Source: Endozoicomonas euniceicola
Lineage (GTDB): Bacteria > Pseudomonadota > Gammaproteobacteria > Pseudomonadales > Endozoicomonadaceae
Direction: 5' to 3'
Assembly (NCBI RefSeq): GCF_025562755.1
Contig: NZ_CP103300.1
Coordinates: forward strand, 1,439,501-1,503,500
DNA: 64,000 bases
The stretch's first letter is position 1, and each line of letters opens with the position of its first letter. Shown here one piece after another: positions 36,066-44,903 of this stretch. The notes under the pieces were generated by a model. The model did not search any database. It saw only the letters and a list, made by a program, of their open reading frames with translations, and was not told the DNA's origin. Position numbers and translations under genes: made by a program.

Positions 36066-36692
36066 TTATAATACGAATACAGGATCATCCGGGTACTTAT
36101 AGAATGCATCCTCGTGCTCGCCCATCTCAGCCCGGCAAACGGGACAATTGCGGGCTCCTGACTCAATAAGACCTCTTAAACACCTGCGGTGTAATTCGTG
36201 TTTACAATTCCGAAGTATTCTGAAAGGGCGTAGATACAAGCCTGTCAGGCAAATGGGACACCGTTCGGTTTCTATTTTTGTCAAACACTTGCTATAGTTG
36301 CATATACCCCAAGTATATTCTTTTAACTCAGAATCGGGGGGACGTTCCGGATCTGCTGTGCAGAATGACGCTAATAATCTTTGAAACGCCATATCTACAT
36401 ATTCTTCGATTAAGACGGCTTCCCCACTCTCATTTTTATTACAAAACGGGTCGGTGCAGAAATGGATCATTTTTTCGTGTTGCTCCATTAGATGATCTTG
36501 TAATTTATCTCTATTGGAAAATCTGAACCCACATATTTTGCAATACCAATAACCGATGGAGGCGGTATGCTGGTCTCCAAAATAAGAACCATCTACCAAT
36601 TTGGCAGCCACATGAGAAAGTACGTGATTAAGGTATGGCAAATTATTCCAATAATCAAAAGTGATATTACAAATCAGACAATGTTTTCGCAT
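36066..36692 (-). CDS. C2H2-C2H2-RING-H2 protein, array copy 3
   Basis: The protein has 208 residues. Both C2H2 fingers are intact (HCLICNITFDYW; YWYCKICGFRFSNRDKLQDH). The RING-H2 domain reads CPICLTGLYLRPFRILRNCK with HELHRRC and CPVCRAEM, so all eight ligands are kept. The tail differs from the other copies (GEHEDAFYKYPDDPVFVL). The central segment resembles copy 1 more than copies 2 and 4. It has the same promoter as copies 2 and 4. Such mosaic differences suggest recombination between array members. Confidence 0.8.
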   Translation of the reverse strand: MRKHCLICNITFDYWNNLPYLNHVLSHVAAKLVDGSYFGDQHTASIGYWYCKICGFRFSNRDKLQDHLMEQHEKMIHFCTDPFCNKNESGEAVLIEEYVDMAFQRLLASFCTADPERPPDSELKEYTWGICNYSKCLTKIETERCPICLTGLYLRPFRILRNCKHELHRRCLRGLIESGARNCPVCRAEMGEHEDAFYKYPDDPVFVL

Positions 36693-36771
36693 AGGGAGGT
36701 CACTCGTGAATAGTTATCAGGGGAAATGGCTACCCAGCAACAGCAAAGGTAAGTTGTTGTCCAGCATTGCC

Positions 36772-36800
36772 TCTATAGCATGACGTAGTTTCAGCAGCAA
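36772..36800 (-). promoter_or_regulatory. sigma-70-type promoter of RING copy 3
   Basis: TTGCTG and TATAGA on the minus strand are 17 bases apart, with an extended TGC before the -10. It lies about 80 bases upstream of the ATG. Confidence 0.55.
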
Positions 36801-36939
36801 TCAACTAACCTGTTGTTATATATACCAAAATAGTGATTTCCATACGTTATGGAACCGTTAAGTAATATTTATTTTTCTTCTCAGTTTTTATCGTCATAAT
36901 ACCGCACCTTTGATGTATATCACTGAGTGAACGGAGCGT

Positions 36940-37014
36940 ATGGGTAATCTATCAGAGCGCTTTCCAAAGTTGCGCGAAAGCTCTGACTGGCTGGCGACAG
37001 TCAAAAAAGAAAGG
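36940..37014 (+). pseudogene. duplicated 5' end of yeiH, copy 2
   Basis: This is a second partial copy of the yeiH start, the same length as the copy at 35806 and 1134 bases downstream of it. It diverges from yeiH at the same point, so the junction was formed once and then duplicated with the unit. Confidence 0.75.
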
Positions 37015-37033
37015 AAAGGTAACTACTGCGGTA

Positions 37034-37079
37034 GCTGCTTAGTATTGGAAGCTCGCTCCTTCAGGAGCGAGTAGTTCAC
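37034..37079 (+). mobile_element. orphan IS200/IS605 right-end scar, copy 2
   Basis: This is a nearly identical repeat of the scar at 35900-35945, with the same CTCGCTCC/GGAGCGAG stem and TTCAC end. It was evidently copied along with the RING array unit. Confidence 0.5.
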
Positions 37080-37199
37080 TATGGTGTTGCTGGTAAAAGA
37101 AGTTGGCTTCCCGGTAGCCCATAACCTTCAGGCTATACATTGATTAGGATGAACACCCATACGGGGTATGCCACTGAGTCTGGTGGTGATGCCGTCCTG

Positions 37200-37811
37200 T
37201 TATAATACGAATTCAGGATCATCCGGGTACTCATAGTTTGCACCATCGCTACGGTGCATTTCAGCCCGACAAACGGGACAGTGGCGGGCTCCTGACTCGA
37301 CAAGCTCTTTTAAACACCTGCCGTGTAATCTGTGTTTACAATTCTCAAGTGATCTGTGAGAACGTAGATACAAGCCTGTCAGGCAAATGGGGCACACTTC
37401 GTCTATTCTTGAAAAGTCATATTGACCCCAGGTATATTCTTTTAACTCAGAATCGGGGGGACGTTCCGGATCTGCTAAGTAGAATAACGCTAATAATTTT
37501 TTAAGCCCCATATCTGCATATTCTTCGATGAAGAAGGCTTCCCCACTCTCATTTTTATTACAAAACGGATTGGTGCAGAAACGGATCATATCTTTGTGTT
37601 GCTCCATTAGATGTTCTTGTAATTTATCTTTAGTGGAAAATCTGAACCCACATATTTTGCAATACCAATAACCGATGGAGGCGGTATGCTGGTCTCCAAA
37701 ATAAGAACCATCTACCAATTTAGCAGCCACATGAGAAAGTGCGTGAGTAAGGTATCGCCTATTATTCCAATATTCAATAGTGATATTACAAATTAGACAA
37801 TGATGTCGCAT
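37200..37811 (-). CDS. C2H2-C2H2-RING-H2 protein, array copy 4
   Basis: The protein has 203 residues. The N-terminal half is close to copy 1 (HCLICNITIEYWNNRRYLTH), while the middle and RING region are close to copy 2 (EEYADMGLKKLLALFYLADP; YDFSRIDEVCPICLTG). This mosaic pattern points to gene conversion or unequal crossing-over in the array. All eight RING-H2 ligands and both C2H2 fingers are present. The promoter is conserved upstream. It is divergent from yeiH, whose leader overlaps the promoter region. Confidence 0.8.
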   Translation of the reverse strand: MRHHCLICNITIEYWNNRRYLTHALSHVAAKLVDGSYFGDQHTASIGYWYCKICGFRFSTKDKLQEHLMEQHKDMIRFCTNPFCNKNESGEAFFIEEYADMGLKKLLALFYLADPERPPDSELKEYTWGQYDFSRIDEVCPICLTGLYLRSHRSLENCKHRLHGRCLKELVESGARHCPVCRAEMHRSDGANYEYPDDPEFVL

Positions 37812-37890
37812 AGGGAGGTCACTCGTGAATAGTTATCAGGGGAAATGGCTACCCAGTAACAGCAAAGGTAAGTAGTTGTCCAGCATTGCC

Positions 37891-37919
37891 TCTATAGCAT
37901 GACGTAGTTTCAGCAGCAA
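37891..37919 (-). promoter_or_regulatory. sigma-70-type promoter of RING copy 4
   Basis: TTGCTG and TATAGA on the minus strand are separated by 17 bases, with TGC before the -10. The transcript would have a leader of about 70 bases before the ATG at 37811. Confidence 0.55.
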
Positions 37920-38058
37920 TCAACTAACCTGTTGTTATATATACCAAAATAGTGATTTCCATACGTTATGGAACCGTTAAGTAATATTTATTTTTCTTCT
38001 CAGTTTTTATCGTCATAATACCGCACCTTTGATCTATATCACTGAGTGAACAGAACGT

Positions 38059-39021
38059 ATGGGTAATCTATCAGAGCGCTTTTCAAAGCTGCGCGAAAGC
38101 TCTGACTGGCTGGCGGCAGGCCTTTTTTTCCTGCTGAGTTTAATCTGCTTGCTGACAAGCATTTCATCAGCTGTAGCTTTGCTTTTGGGTATTATTCTGG
38201 CGGTTTCACTGGGTAATCCATGTATTAAACTGGCACAGAGAGTTATTGGCCTGCTATTAAAGTTCTCAGTCGTTGGTCTCGGTTTTGGTATGAGCGTTCA
38301 GCAGGCGATTGATGCCAGCCAGAACGGCTTTTTACTAACAGTGTCGTCCATTGTCTTTACATTGATTCTAGGAGCGTTGACTGCTTCCAGAATGGGACTC
38401 ACCCGCCACGCAGGGCAGCTGATTTCCAGTGGTACGGCAATATGTGGCGGTAGTGCGATCGCTGCGGTGGCTCCGGTCATCAAAGCTGGCCCCCGGGATA
38501 TCTCCGTAGCCCTGGGTGTTGTATTTATTCTTAATTCAGTGGCGCTGTTTGTGTTCCCACCCATTGGGCACTGGCTGTCAATGACACAGGAACAGTTTGG
38601 TCTTTGGTCAGCGATTGCCATTCATGATACCAGTTCAGTAGTGGGTGCCAGCGCCAGCTACGGCGCAGAGGCTCTGGCTATTGCCACCACGGTTAAGCTG
38701 GGGCGGGCGCTGTGGATTATTCCATTGTCTTTGCTGATGGCTGTTATTTCAGGTGGTAGCGTCCGGAAAATCACTATTCCCTGGTTTATTGGGCTGTTTA
38801 TTCTCGCCATGCTGGCCAACAGCTTTGTTCCGGGGGTAGAAATGTTTAATACCGAAATTGTTGAGTGGTCAAAAAGAGGACTGGTGTTAACCCTCTTCCT
38901 GATAGGTTCGACAATGACACGAGAGCTGTTAAAAAGTGTCGGCATTATGCCGATGGTCTATGGCATTTTCTTGTGGGTAGCCATTGCTTCTTCTTCACTG
39001 ACCTTCATTATGTACGGCTAG
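38059..39021 (+). CDS. YeiH/YadS-type putative sulfate exporter family protein
   Basis: The protein has 320 residues and about ten membrane helices. The family motifs are GTAICGGSAIAAVAPV near residue 125, SAIAIHDTSSVVGASASYG and ALWIIPLSLLMA. These UPF0324 proteins are annotated as putative sulfate exporters on weak evidence, so the substrate is uncertain. The ATG at 38059 has no strong ribosome binding site. TTGATCTATATCAC at 38029-38042 resembles an FNR box (9 of 10) but lies only 17 bases from the start. Its 5' end is present twice more upstream as truncated copies. Confidence 0.88.
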   Translation: MGNLSERFSKLRESSDWLAAGLFFLLSLICLLTSISSAVALLLGIILAVSLGNPCIKLAQRVIGLLLKFSVVGLGFGMSVQQAIDASQNGFLLTVSSIVFTLILGALTASRMGLTRHAGQLISSGTAICGGSAIAAVAPVIKAGPRDISVALGVVFILNSVALFVFPPIGHWLSMTQEQFGLWSAIAIHDTSSVVGASASYGAEALAIATTVKLGRALWIIPLSLLMAVISGGSVRKITIPWFIGLFILAMLANSFVPGVEMFNTEIVEWSKRGLVLTLFLIGSTMTRELLKSVGIMPMVYGIFLWVAIASSSLTFIMYG

Positions 39022-39079
39022 TCAAGCATTTGTTAAGGGTACTGCGATTTTGTTAGTACCCTACTGCTTTAACTGCGAA

Positions 39080-40510
39080 TCACAGCGAGTTTACAAATCT
39101 GACCAATGCGGTTCGCTGCGCTTTATTCATATCCATAACCGCCTGCTTTGCAGCCTCTGCCTCACCGCCGTGCCAGAGAATCGCTTCCATAATAGTACGG
39201 GCGCGTCCATCGTGTAGAAAAGTAGCTTTCGGGTTCACCATTTTCGTTTTGCCAATTCCCCACAAAGGTGGAGTACGCCACTCACGACCCGACGCCAGAA
39301 ACTCAGGACGATTATCCGCCAGCCCCTCGCCCATATCGTGCAACAGCAAATCGGTATAAGGCCAGATGTTCTGCTGTGACTGTTCCGGATAGTTTTTCAC
39401 CTTAAGCGTTGTAAAGTTGGGAATATGACACCCACTACAACGAGCTTTTGCAAACAGTGCTTTTCCCTTCAACACCTCAGGTTCCTTGGAATCCAGCCGC
39501 ATGGGAACAGCCAGATTGCGGCTGTAAAACACGACCTTTTCCAGTGTGGAGTCAGAAATGTCCCAATTTTGTTCTGGTGTAGCCTCTTTGCAGGCAACCT
39601 GACTTTCTGTGCAATTATCATCAGGAAACAGGCTGGAAGTAATGCCCATATCCCCATTGAATGCCCCGGCACTCTGCTGGGTCATATTAGGCTGTCCCGC
39701 TTTCCAGCCAAAACGTCCCAATACCGTCTTTTTGTTTTTAATATCCCAGACCCGGTTACCGCGACCGGAAATACCATCGCCATCACGATCTTCCGGGTCT
39801 TCATTCGCCAGAATCTGCGAATCTGATATAGCTTCCAGCAAGCCCAGCCCAATCATTGGCGAGGCAATTCGAGGCGACATCATCACATTATCTGGCAAAG
39901 GACCATAGTTTAAATCTTCCAGCGAAATGACCGGCTTGCGAATCTGAACACTCTCCCCGTCAGAAAAACGAACCGTTGAATATTCATAACGAACCCGAAC
40001 TTTAGCCTCGTGCTTAACCCCTTTCAGAGAAAAGTCCTGAATCTGATCACCATAAACCGGATGTGGAATCACCCCACTGCGAGTCAGCTGCTCTTTCTCT
40101 TTCTGAGTAATGGCTGGCACGCTGATCCTCACCAGCAGCCCCTCTTCATTGAGTTCGCCATCAGCGGGCGCGTGTCCCCGGCCATCCAGAATATGACACC
40201 CCTCGCAGGAACGGGTATTAAACAGAGGACCTAGCCCGTCACGAAATGAATCAGGTTGTGGAGCAGGCACCCAGTCACTTTTGAAGAAGCTGTCGCCGAC
40301 ACTGAAATCGAGCCTGCGATTGGCTGCCATATTGGCCGAGGCCCGGGAGAATGAACTTTTTCCTGAAACGGTGACAGATGTTTTTCCGCCCGGCCATTTC
40401 TCGCCGTCTTCATAGGCCGCCGGTTCAACCTTTGAGCAACCCGGAAGGCTGAACAGCACAATAACCGTTATGGCCGTTGTCAATAAAGAAGCGGTCAGCC
40501 CTTTAACCAT
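39080..40510 (-). CDS. di-haem oxidoreductase (DHOR/DUF1111, cytochrome c peroxidase-like)
   Basis: The protein has 476 residues. The signal peptide ends with lipobox LPGC (C25), so it is probably a lipoprotein facing the periplasm. Two c-type haem motifs are present: CEGCH (C102-H106) and CSGCH (C358-H362). DRDGDGISGRGN looks like a calcium-binding loop. The C-terminal TPPLWGIGKTKMVNPKATFL and HDGRARTIMEAILWHGGEA are characteristic of the family. Members are annotated as thiol oxidoreductases or peroxidases; the true reaction is uncertain. It is the only gene of its unit, convergent to yeiH and divergent from the efflux operon. Confidence 0.9.
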   Translation of the reverse strand: MVKGLTASLLTTAITVIVLFSLPGCSKVEPAAYEDGEKWPGGKTSVTVSGKSSFSRASANMAANRRLDFSVGDSFFKSDWVPAPQPDSFRDGLGPLFNTRSCEGCHILDGRGHAPADGELNEEGLLVRISVPAITQKEKEQLTRSGVIPHPVYGDQIQDFSLKGVKHEAKVRVRYEYSTVRFSDGESVQIRKPVISLEDLNYGPLPDNVMMSPRIASPMIGLGLLEAISDSQILANEDPEDRDGDGISGRGNRVWDIKNKKTVLGRFGWKAGQPNMTQQSAGAFNGDMGITSSLFPDDNCTESQVACKEATPEQNWDISDSTLEKVVFYSRNLAVPMRLDSKEPEVLKGKALFAKARCSGCHIPNFTTLKVKNYPEQSQQNIWPYTDLLLHDMGEGLADNRPEFLASGREWRTPPLWGIGKTKMVNPKATFLHDGRARTIMEAILWHGGEAEAAKQAVMDMNKAQRTALVRFVNSL

Positions 40511-40688
40511 TGTTAGAATTCCGAGAGCAGTGAATCGTTAGCTTCAACTATCGGCACCACTGAACAATACCAAAGCATCCATCTCACACTGGCTTCCGGG
40601 CAGGCTGTTTCTGATCAACATGCGGCTGTGATAAGGTAGTGTGCGTCGCTGGAAGATTAAAAATAAACACAATACCGGACAGACTCTC

Positions 40689-41780
40689 ATGCCTGCTTTG
40701 CGCCACCGCCCCCGACTTGTAGCCCTGGCTCTTTACTGTACTCTTTATTGCATGATGCCATTACCCGTTTTTGCCAGTCCTGAATCGGGTAGACCTCCGG
40801 TCAGTGTCACCACTGAAACCGTTCAATACCAGCCATACTCGCGCCCAATAAGAACCAGCGGCATTCTCGCTTATAAATCCCAGCAAACACTGTCCTTTAA
40901 AACAGCAGGCCCTGTGGCACAGCTGATGGTTGACGAAGGTGACCGGGTACAGGCCGGGCAGTTGCTCGCCAGCCTGACCATGGAAGAGGTCAATGCCCAG
41001 GTCGACGAAGCCAGGGCAAAGCTGGAACAGGCAAAACGTAACCTGGAACGCATCAGCAAACTGCACAAAAATAATGTTGTGTCGCTGGATCAACTCCAGT
41101 CAGCCCAAACCGAACTGACGGTTGCCCGGAGCCGGTTGCGTATCACCCGGTTTAACCAGAAGTACTCTCGCATAGAAGCGCCGTCACAGGGTCTGGTATT
41201 ACGCCGTCATGTGGAAGAAAACGAGCTGGTGACGCCCAACCAACCGGTACTGGTGGTAGCAGACACGGCCCGTGGCTGGGTGCTTAAAACTGGCCTGACC
41301 GATGCGGAAATTGTCCGGGTAAAGAAAAATGACAAGGCCCTGATTCAGTTTGATGCCTGGCCCGACCAGACTTTTACCGGCCAGATTACCCGTCTTGCGG
41401 CACTGGCCGATGAACGTACAGGCACCTTTCAGGTAGAGGTCACCTTCCCTGAAACCACCAGCAAGCTGCGTTCAGGCTTTGTTGGCAAAGTCACTCTGGT
41501 TCCCTCCAGTCAGCAGACAGTGACTCTGATTCCTGTCGAGTCTGTGGTTAACGCCAGTCACTCATCAGCAGAGGTATTTGTCTACAGCCCCGGCACTCAG
41601 TCAGTGACACTAAGAAGCATCACGATGAACTTTATGGAATCAGGCTTCATTGCCAGTGACTCCGGCCTGACTGAGGGCGAAACAGTCATCAGCTCCGGTG
41701 CAGGCTTCCTTCTGGATGGCGATACCGTCGTCATCGTTTCTGAAGTGGCTTCTGAAGTTGCTACCGGCGTTGAGGAGTAA
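40689..41780 (+). CDS. RND efflux periplasmic adaptor (membrane fusion protein)
   Basis: The protein has 363 residues from the ATG at 40689. A signal peptide (ending PLPVFA) is followed by a biotinyl-lipoyl-like half (VDEGDRVQAGQLLASL), a short coiled-coil hairpin (about residues 85-130), the second lipoyl half (IEAPSQGLVLRRHVEENELV) and a beta-barrel with membrane-proximal region. It bridges the inner-membrane RND pump and an outer-membrane channel. A GTG at 40641 is in frame with AAGG nearby and is an alternative start; the ATG gives a more normal signal peptide. It is the first gene of an operon; the pump gene follows 5 bases after the stop. Confidence 0.9.
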   Translation: MPALRHRPRLVALALYCTLYCMMPLPVFASPESGRPPVSVTTETVQYQPYSRPIRTSGILAYKSQQTLSFKTAGPVAQLMVDEGDRVQAGQLLASLTMEEVNAQVDEARAKLEQAKRNLERISKLHKNNVVSLDQLQSAQTELTVARSRLRITRFNQKYSRIEAPSQGLVLRRHVEENELVTPNQPVLVVADTARGWVLKTGLTDAEIVRVKKNDKALIQFDAWPDQTFTGQITRLAALADERTGTFQVEVTFPETTSKLRSGFVGKVTLVPSSQQTVTLIPVESVVNASHSSAEVFVYSPGTQSVTLRSITMNFMESGFIASDSGLTEGETVISSGAGFLLDGDTVVIVSEVASEVATGVEE

Positions 41781-41785
41781 CCACC

Positions 41786-44700
41786 ATGAAACTTCCGGCC
41801 ATTGCCATTCAAAACCGGCGCTTTACCCTGGTGGTGATGTTATTGCTGGTCATACTGGGCATTGTGTCATTGATGACCATGCCCCGCTCAGAAGATCCCC
41901 AGTTTAAGTTTCCGGCAACGATAGTGCGTGTTGTCTACCCCGGTACGAACCCCCTGGATATGGAGAAACTGATTGTTGACCCCATCGAGGAAGCTATCCA
42001 GGAATTAGACGACATAAAGATTTTAAAAAGCGATATAGAAGACGGTCTGGCGGTGGTTCGGGTAGAGTTCCTCTACGGCACCGATCCCCAGGAACAGTAT
42101 GACGACGTGGTGGCTGAAATTGCCAAAATACGCGACCAGCTGCCTGAGAATATTCCAGTGCTGGCGATTGACCGTATCTCTCCGATTGATGTCAGCATTA
42201 TCCAGATTGCCCTGATGTCAGAATCCCAAAGCTATAACACACTGCGTTTACTGGGAGAAAAACTGGAAAAACGCATCGAACGGATTCCCGGTATCAAAAA
42301 AGCGACAACAGACGCTTACCCCGAACAACAATTACAGGTTCAGGCAGACCTTGCCCGCATGCAGGAACTTGGTATTGGGGTTGAAGACCTGATTTCCGCC
42401 ATAAAGGCGTCTGGTGTCAACCTTCCCGGCGGTCATGTTCTGGCCGGTAAGCGCCGGTTTACAGTACGAACCAGCGGCGATTTCAAGGATATTGAAGCGG
42501 TTGAAAGAACGGCGGTGGTGTCCACTCCGGGTCGGGTTGTGTTTGTCAAAGATATTGCGGACATTGTCTTCACCGATGCCCTGCCCACTTATCAGGCACG
42601 CTTTCAGGGAACCCGCTCCATCTTCGTCACCGTTGTCCAGCGCAAAGGCAGCAATATCTTTACCGTCATGGATGCCATCAAACAGACGCTGAGTGATTTT
42701 GAGCAGGCGTTGCCTGAAGACATTACCATCGGCATTGCCCACGATCAGAGTGAGTCAGTGCATGATCGTGTCTCCCAGTTTTTTAACAGCCTGATTCAGG
42801 GTTTGATACTGGTTGGGTTGCTCACCATCCTGTTTCTGGGTGTTCGCTCGGCGGTTGTCATTATTCTTGCCATTCCCCTGTCAGTGTTTATTGGTCTGGG
42901 CTGGGTTGACCTGGCTGGCTATGGCCTGCAACAGATGTCCATTGCCGGGCTGGTGATCGCACTGGGGCTGCTGGTTGATAATGCCATTGTGGTGACTGAG
43001 AACGTGCACCGTTTCCTGCGCAAAGGCTATACGCCAATGGAGGCCGCAGCACAGGGAGCCAGTCAGGTTGGCTGGGCGGTGATCAGCGGTACCCTGACCA
43101 CCATCCTGGCTTTTGTGCCGATTCTGCTGTTACAGACCGGGGCAGGCATATTCATGCGCTCCATGCCAGCCACCGTTATTCTCACCCTGCTGGCTTCCCT
43201 GATTATTGCCCTGAGCCTGTCACCACTGCTCGCCAGCATTATGTTGAAAGGGCAGGACAGTAAACCGCCATTGCTGTTAAGGGGGTTACAGACGTTTACT
43301 GACGGTCCCTATAGATCGCTACTCAGCGGTGCCCTTCGTTATCCGGTATTGATCCTGATCGTAGCCGTCATTACCCTGGCGGGTTCTATCATGCTGGCAG
43401 GCACACTGGGTGTCAGTATGTTTCCCAAGGCGGAAAAGCCGATGTTGCTGGTCAATGTTGAGCTGCCTGAAGGTTCCAGTTTTAAGCAGACAGACAATGC
43501 CGTACGACAGGTTGAGACTATTGTTAAAGACTACCCTCTGGTTCGCTCTGTGGTCAGCAATATTGGTAAAGATAACCCCAGGATTTACTACAACATCTTT
43601 CCTAAACGTCAGGTACCCAACTATGCCCAGGTGGTCGTTAACCTGAATACTGGCCGACTCAGGGAAGTAGAGCCTTTTGTTGAATCCCTTAGAGACGACT
43701 TTAGTCGCATTGTTGGGGCTCGTGTGGTGGTTAAGGAGCTGTTACAGGGCCCCCCTTATGAAGCCCCCGTAGCCTTCCGGATTATGGGCGACGACCTGAA
43801 GCAGGTTCTGACAGTCTCCAGGGATATAGAGCAAATTATTGCTGCCACCCCGGGAACCGTGAATGTCGACAATCCCCTGGACAACCCCAAGGTAGACATT
43901 AATGTCACAATAAACCGCGATAAAGCCGCGATGTACGGGGTCGCCATCAGTTCTATTGATCAGGTGATCCGGGCCAGTCTTGTGGGCGTGCCTGTCAGTC
44001 AGTTCCGTGACATCTCGGGAGAAGACTACCCGATTGTTATTAAAGGTCAGTCGTCCGATAATGAACCGCGTCTCGAAGACTTTGACCGAATGATGGTGAA
44101 GTCCTCAAGCGGTGAGCTGGTTCCGGTGAAACAACTGGTTAAACTGGAAATGCAGGATGCCCTGCCCCGTTTTCAACACCATCTGACAGAACGTATGGCA
44201 AGAATAACCGCTGACCTGAAAGCCGGTTATCAGGCTGAAACCGTGACCAATGCTATTCGGGCAGAGCTGGACCAGTACCCATGGCCGGATGGTGTGACTT
44301 ATCAGGTAGGGGGAGAACAGGAACAGCGGGAGGAGTCCTTTGCCGGTATGACCAAAGTGCTGCTGATTGCCCTGCTGGGTATCTTTGCAGTGCTGGTATT
44401 GCAGTTCAACTCGTTCAGTCAGCCGCTGGTGATTTTTACCGCCATTCCTTTTGCCGTTACGGGCATGATTCTGGCACTGTGGCTGGCTGGCTTCACCTTC
44501 TCCTTTACTGCCTTTATCGGACTGACCTCCCTGGTGGGTATTGTCGTCAACAATTCGATTATTCTGGTGGATTACACGAACCAGCTGCGCAGAAAAGGCA
44601 TGGCGATAAAAGAAGCCATTCTCGAAGCCGGGCAGGTAAGGTTATTGCCGATTCTCCTGACCACGATGACCACCATTGGCGGCCTGCTGCCACTGACCCT

Positions 44701-44827
44701 TTCCGGCTCTGTGATGTGGGCACCCATGGGCGCCAGTATTATTGGCGGTCTGCTGGTATCAACGCTGCTGACACTGTTTGTTGTGCCGGTTCTCTATTCA
44801 CTGCTGGGAAAAAGAGCGCTGGATTGA
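41786..44827 (+). CDS. RND family efflux permease
   Basis: The protein has 1013 residues and the AcrB-type plan: TM1 at about residues 10-32, a large periplasmic loop, TM2-6 from about 335, a second loop, and TM8-12 after 850. The proton-relay segment in TM4 reads GLLVDNAIVVTENV, in which the second aspartate of the usual DD pair is asparagine. This occurs in some RND subgroups, and the first aspartate remains. GAGGAG overlaps the adaptor stop and serves this ATG. The substrate is probably drugs or detergents, not metals. No outer-membrane channel gene is adjacent. Confidence 0.93.
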   Translation: MKLPAIAIQNRRFTLVVMLLLVILGIVSLMTMPRSEDPQFKFPATIVRVVYPGTNPLDMEKLIVDPIEEAIQELDDIKILKSDIEDGLAVVRVEFLYGTDPQEQYDDVVAEIAKIRDQLPENIPVLAIDRISPIDVSIIQIALMSESQSYNTLRLLGEKLEKRIERIPGIKKATTDAYPEQQLQVQADLARMQELGIGVEDLISAIKASGVNLPGGHVLAGKRRFTVRTSGDFKDIEAVERTAVVSTPGRVVFVKDIADIVFTDALPTYQARFQGTRSIFVTVVQRKGSNIFTVMDAIKQTLSDFEQALPEDITIGIAHDQSESVHDRVSQFFNSLIQGLILVGLLTILFLGVRSAVVIILAIPLSVFIGLGWVDLAGYGLQQMSIAGLVIALGLLVDNAIVVTENVHRFLRKGYTPMEAAAQGASQVGWAVISGTLTTILAFVPILLLQTGAGIFMRSMPATVILTLLASLIIALSLSPLLASIMLKGQDSKPPLLLRGLQTFTDGPYRSLLSGALRYPVLILIVAVITLAGSIMLAGTLGVSMFPKAEKPMLLVNVELPEGSSFKQTDNAVRQVETIVKDYPLVRSVVSNIGKDNPRIYYNIFPKRQVPNYAQVVVNLNTGRLREVEPFVESLRDDFSRIVGARVVVKELLQGPPYEAPVAFRIMGDDLKQVLTVSRDIEQIIAATPGTVNVDNPLDNPKVDINVTINRDKAAMYGVAISSIDQVIRASLVGVPVSQFRDISGEDYPIVIKGQSSDNEPRLEDFDRMMVKSSSGELVPVKQLVKLEMQDALPRFQHHLTERMARITADLKAGYQAETVTNAIRAELDQYPWPDGVTYQVGGEQEQREESFAGMTKVLLIALLGIFAVLVLQFNSFSQPLVIFTAIPFAVTGMILALWLAGFTFSFTAFIGLTSLVGIVVNNSIILVDYTNQLRRKGMAIKEAILEAGQVRLLPILLTTMTTIGGLLPLTLSGSVMWAPMGASIIGGLLVSTLLTLFVVPVLYSLLGKRALD

Positions 44828-44903
44828 ATGAAAGCAGAAGTTGGCAATTTCAGCAACAGGCTTATAGACTTCCGTACACTCAAGATTTTGCAAGAAAGCC
44901 AGT

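Noticed and set aside
38029..38042. FNR-like box TTGATCTATATCAC before yeiH
   Set aside because: The match is 9 of 10, but it lies only 17 bases from the start codon, too close to act as an activator site unless transcription starts elsewhere. It also occurs in the two truncated copies.
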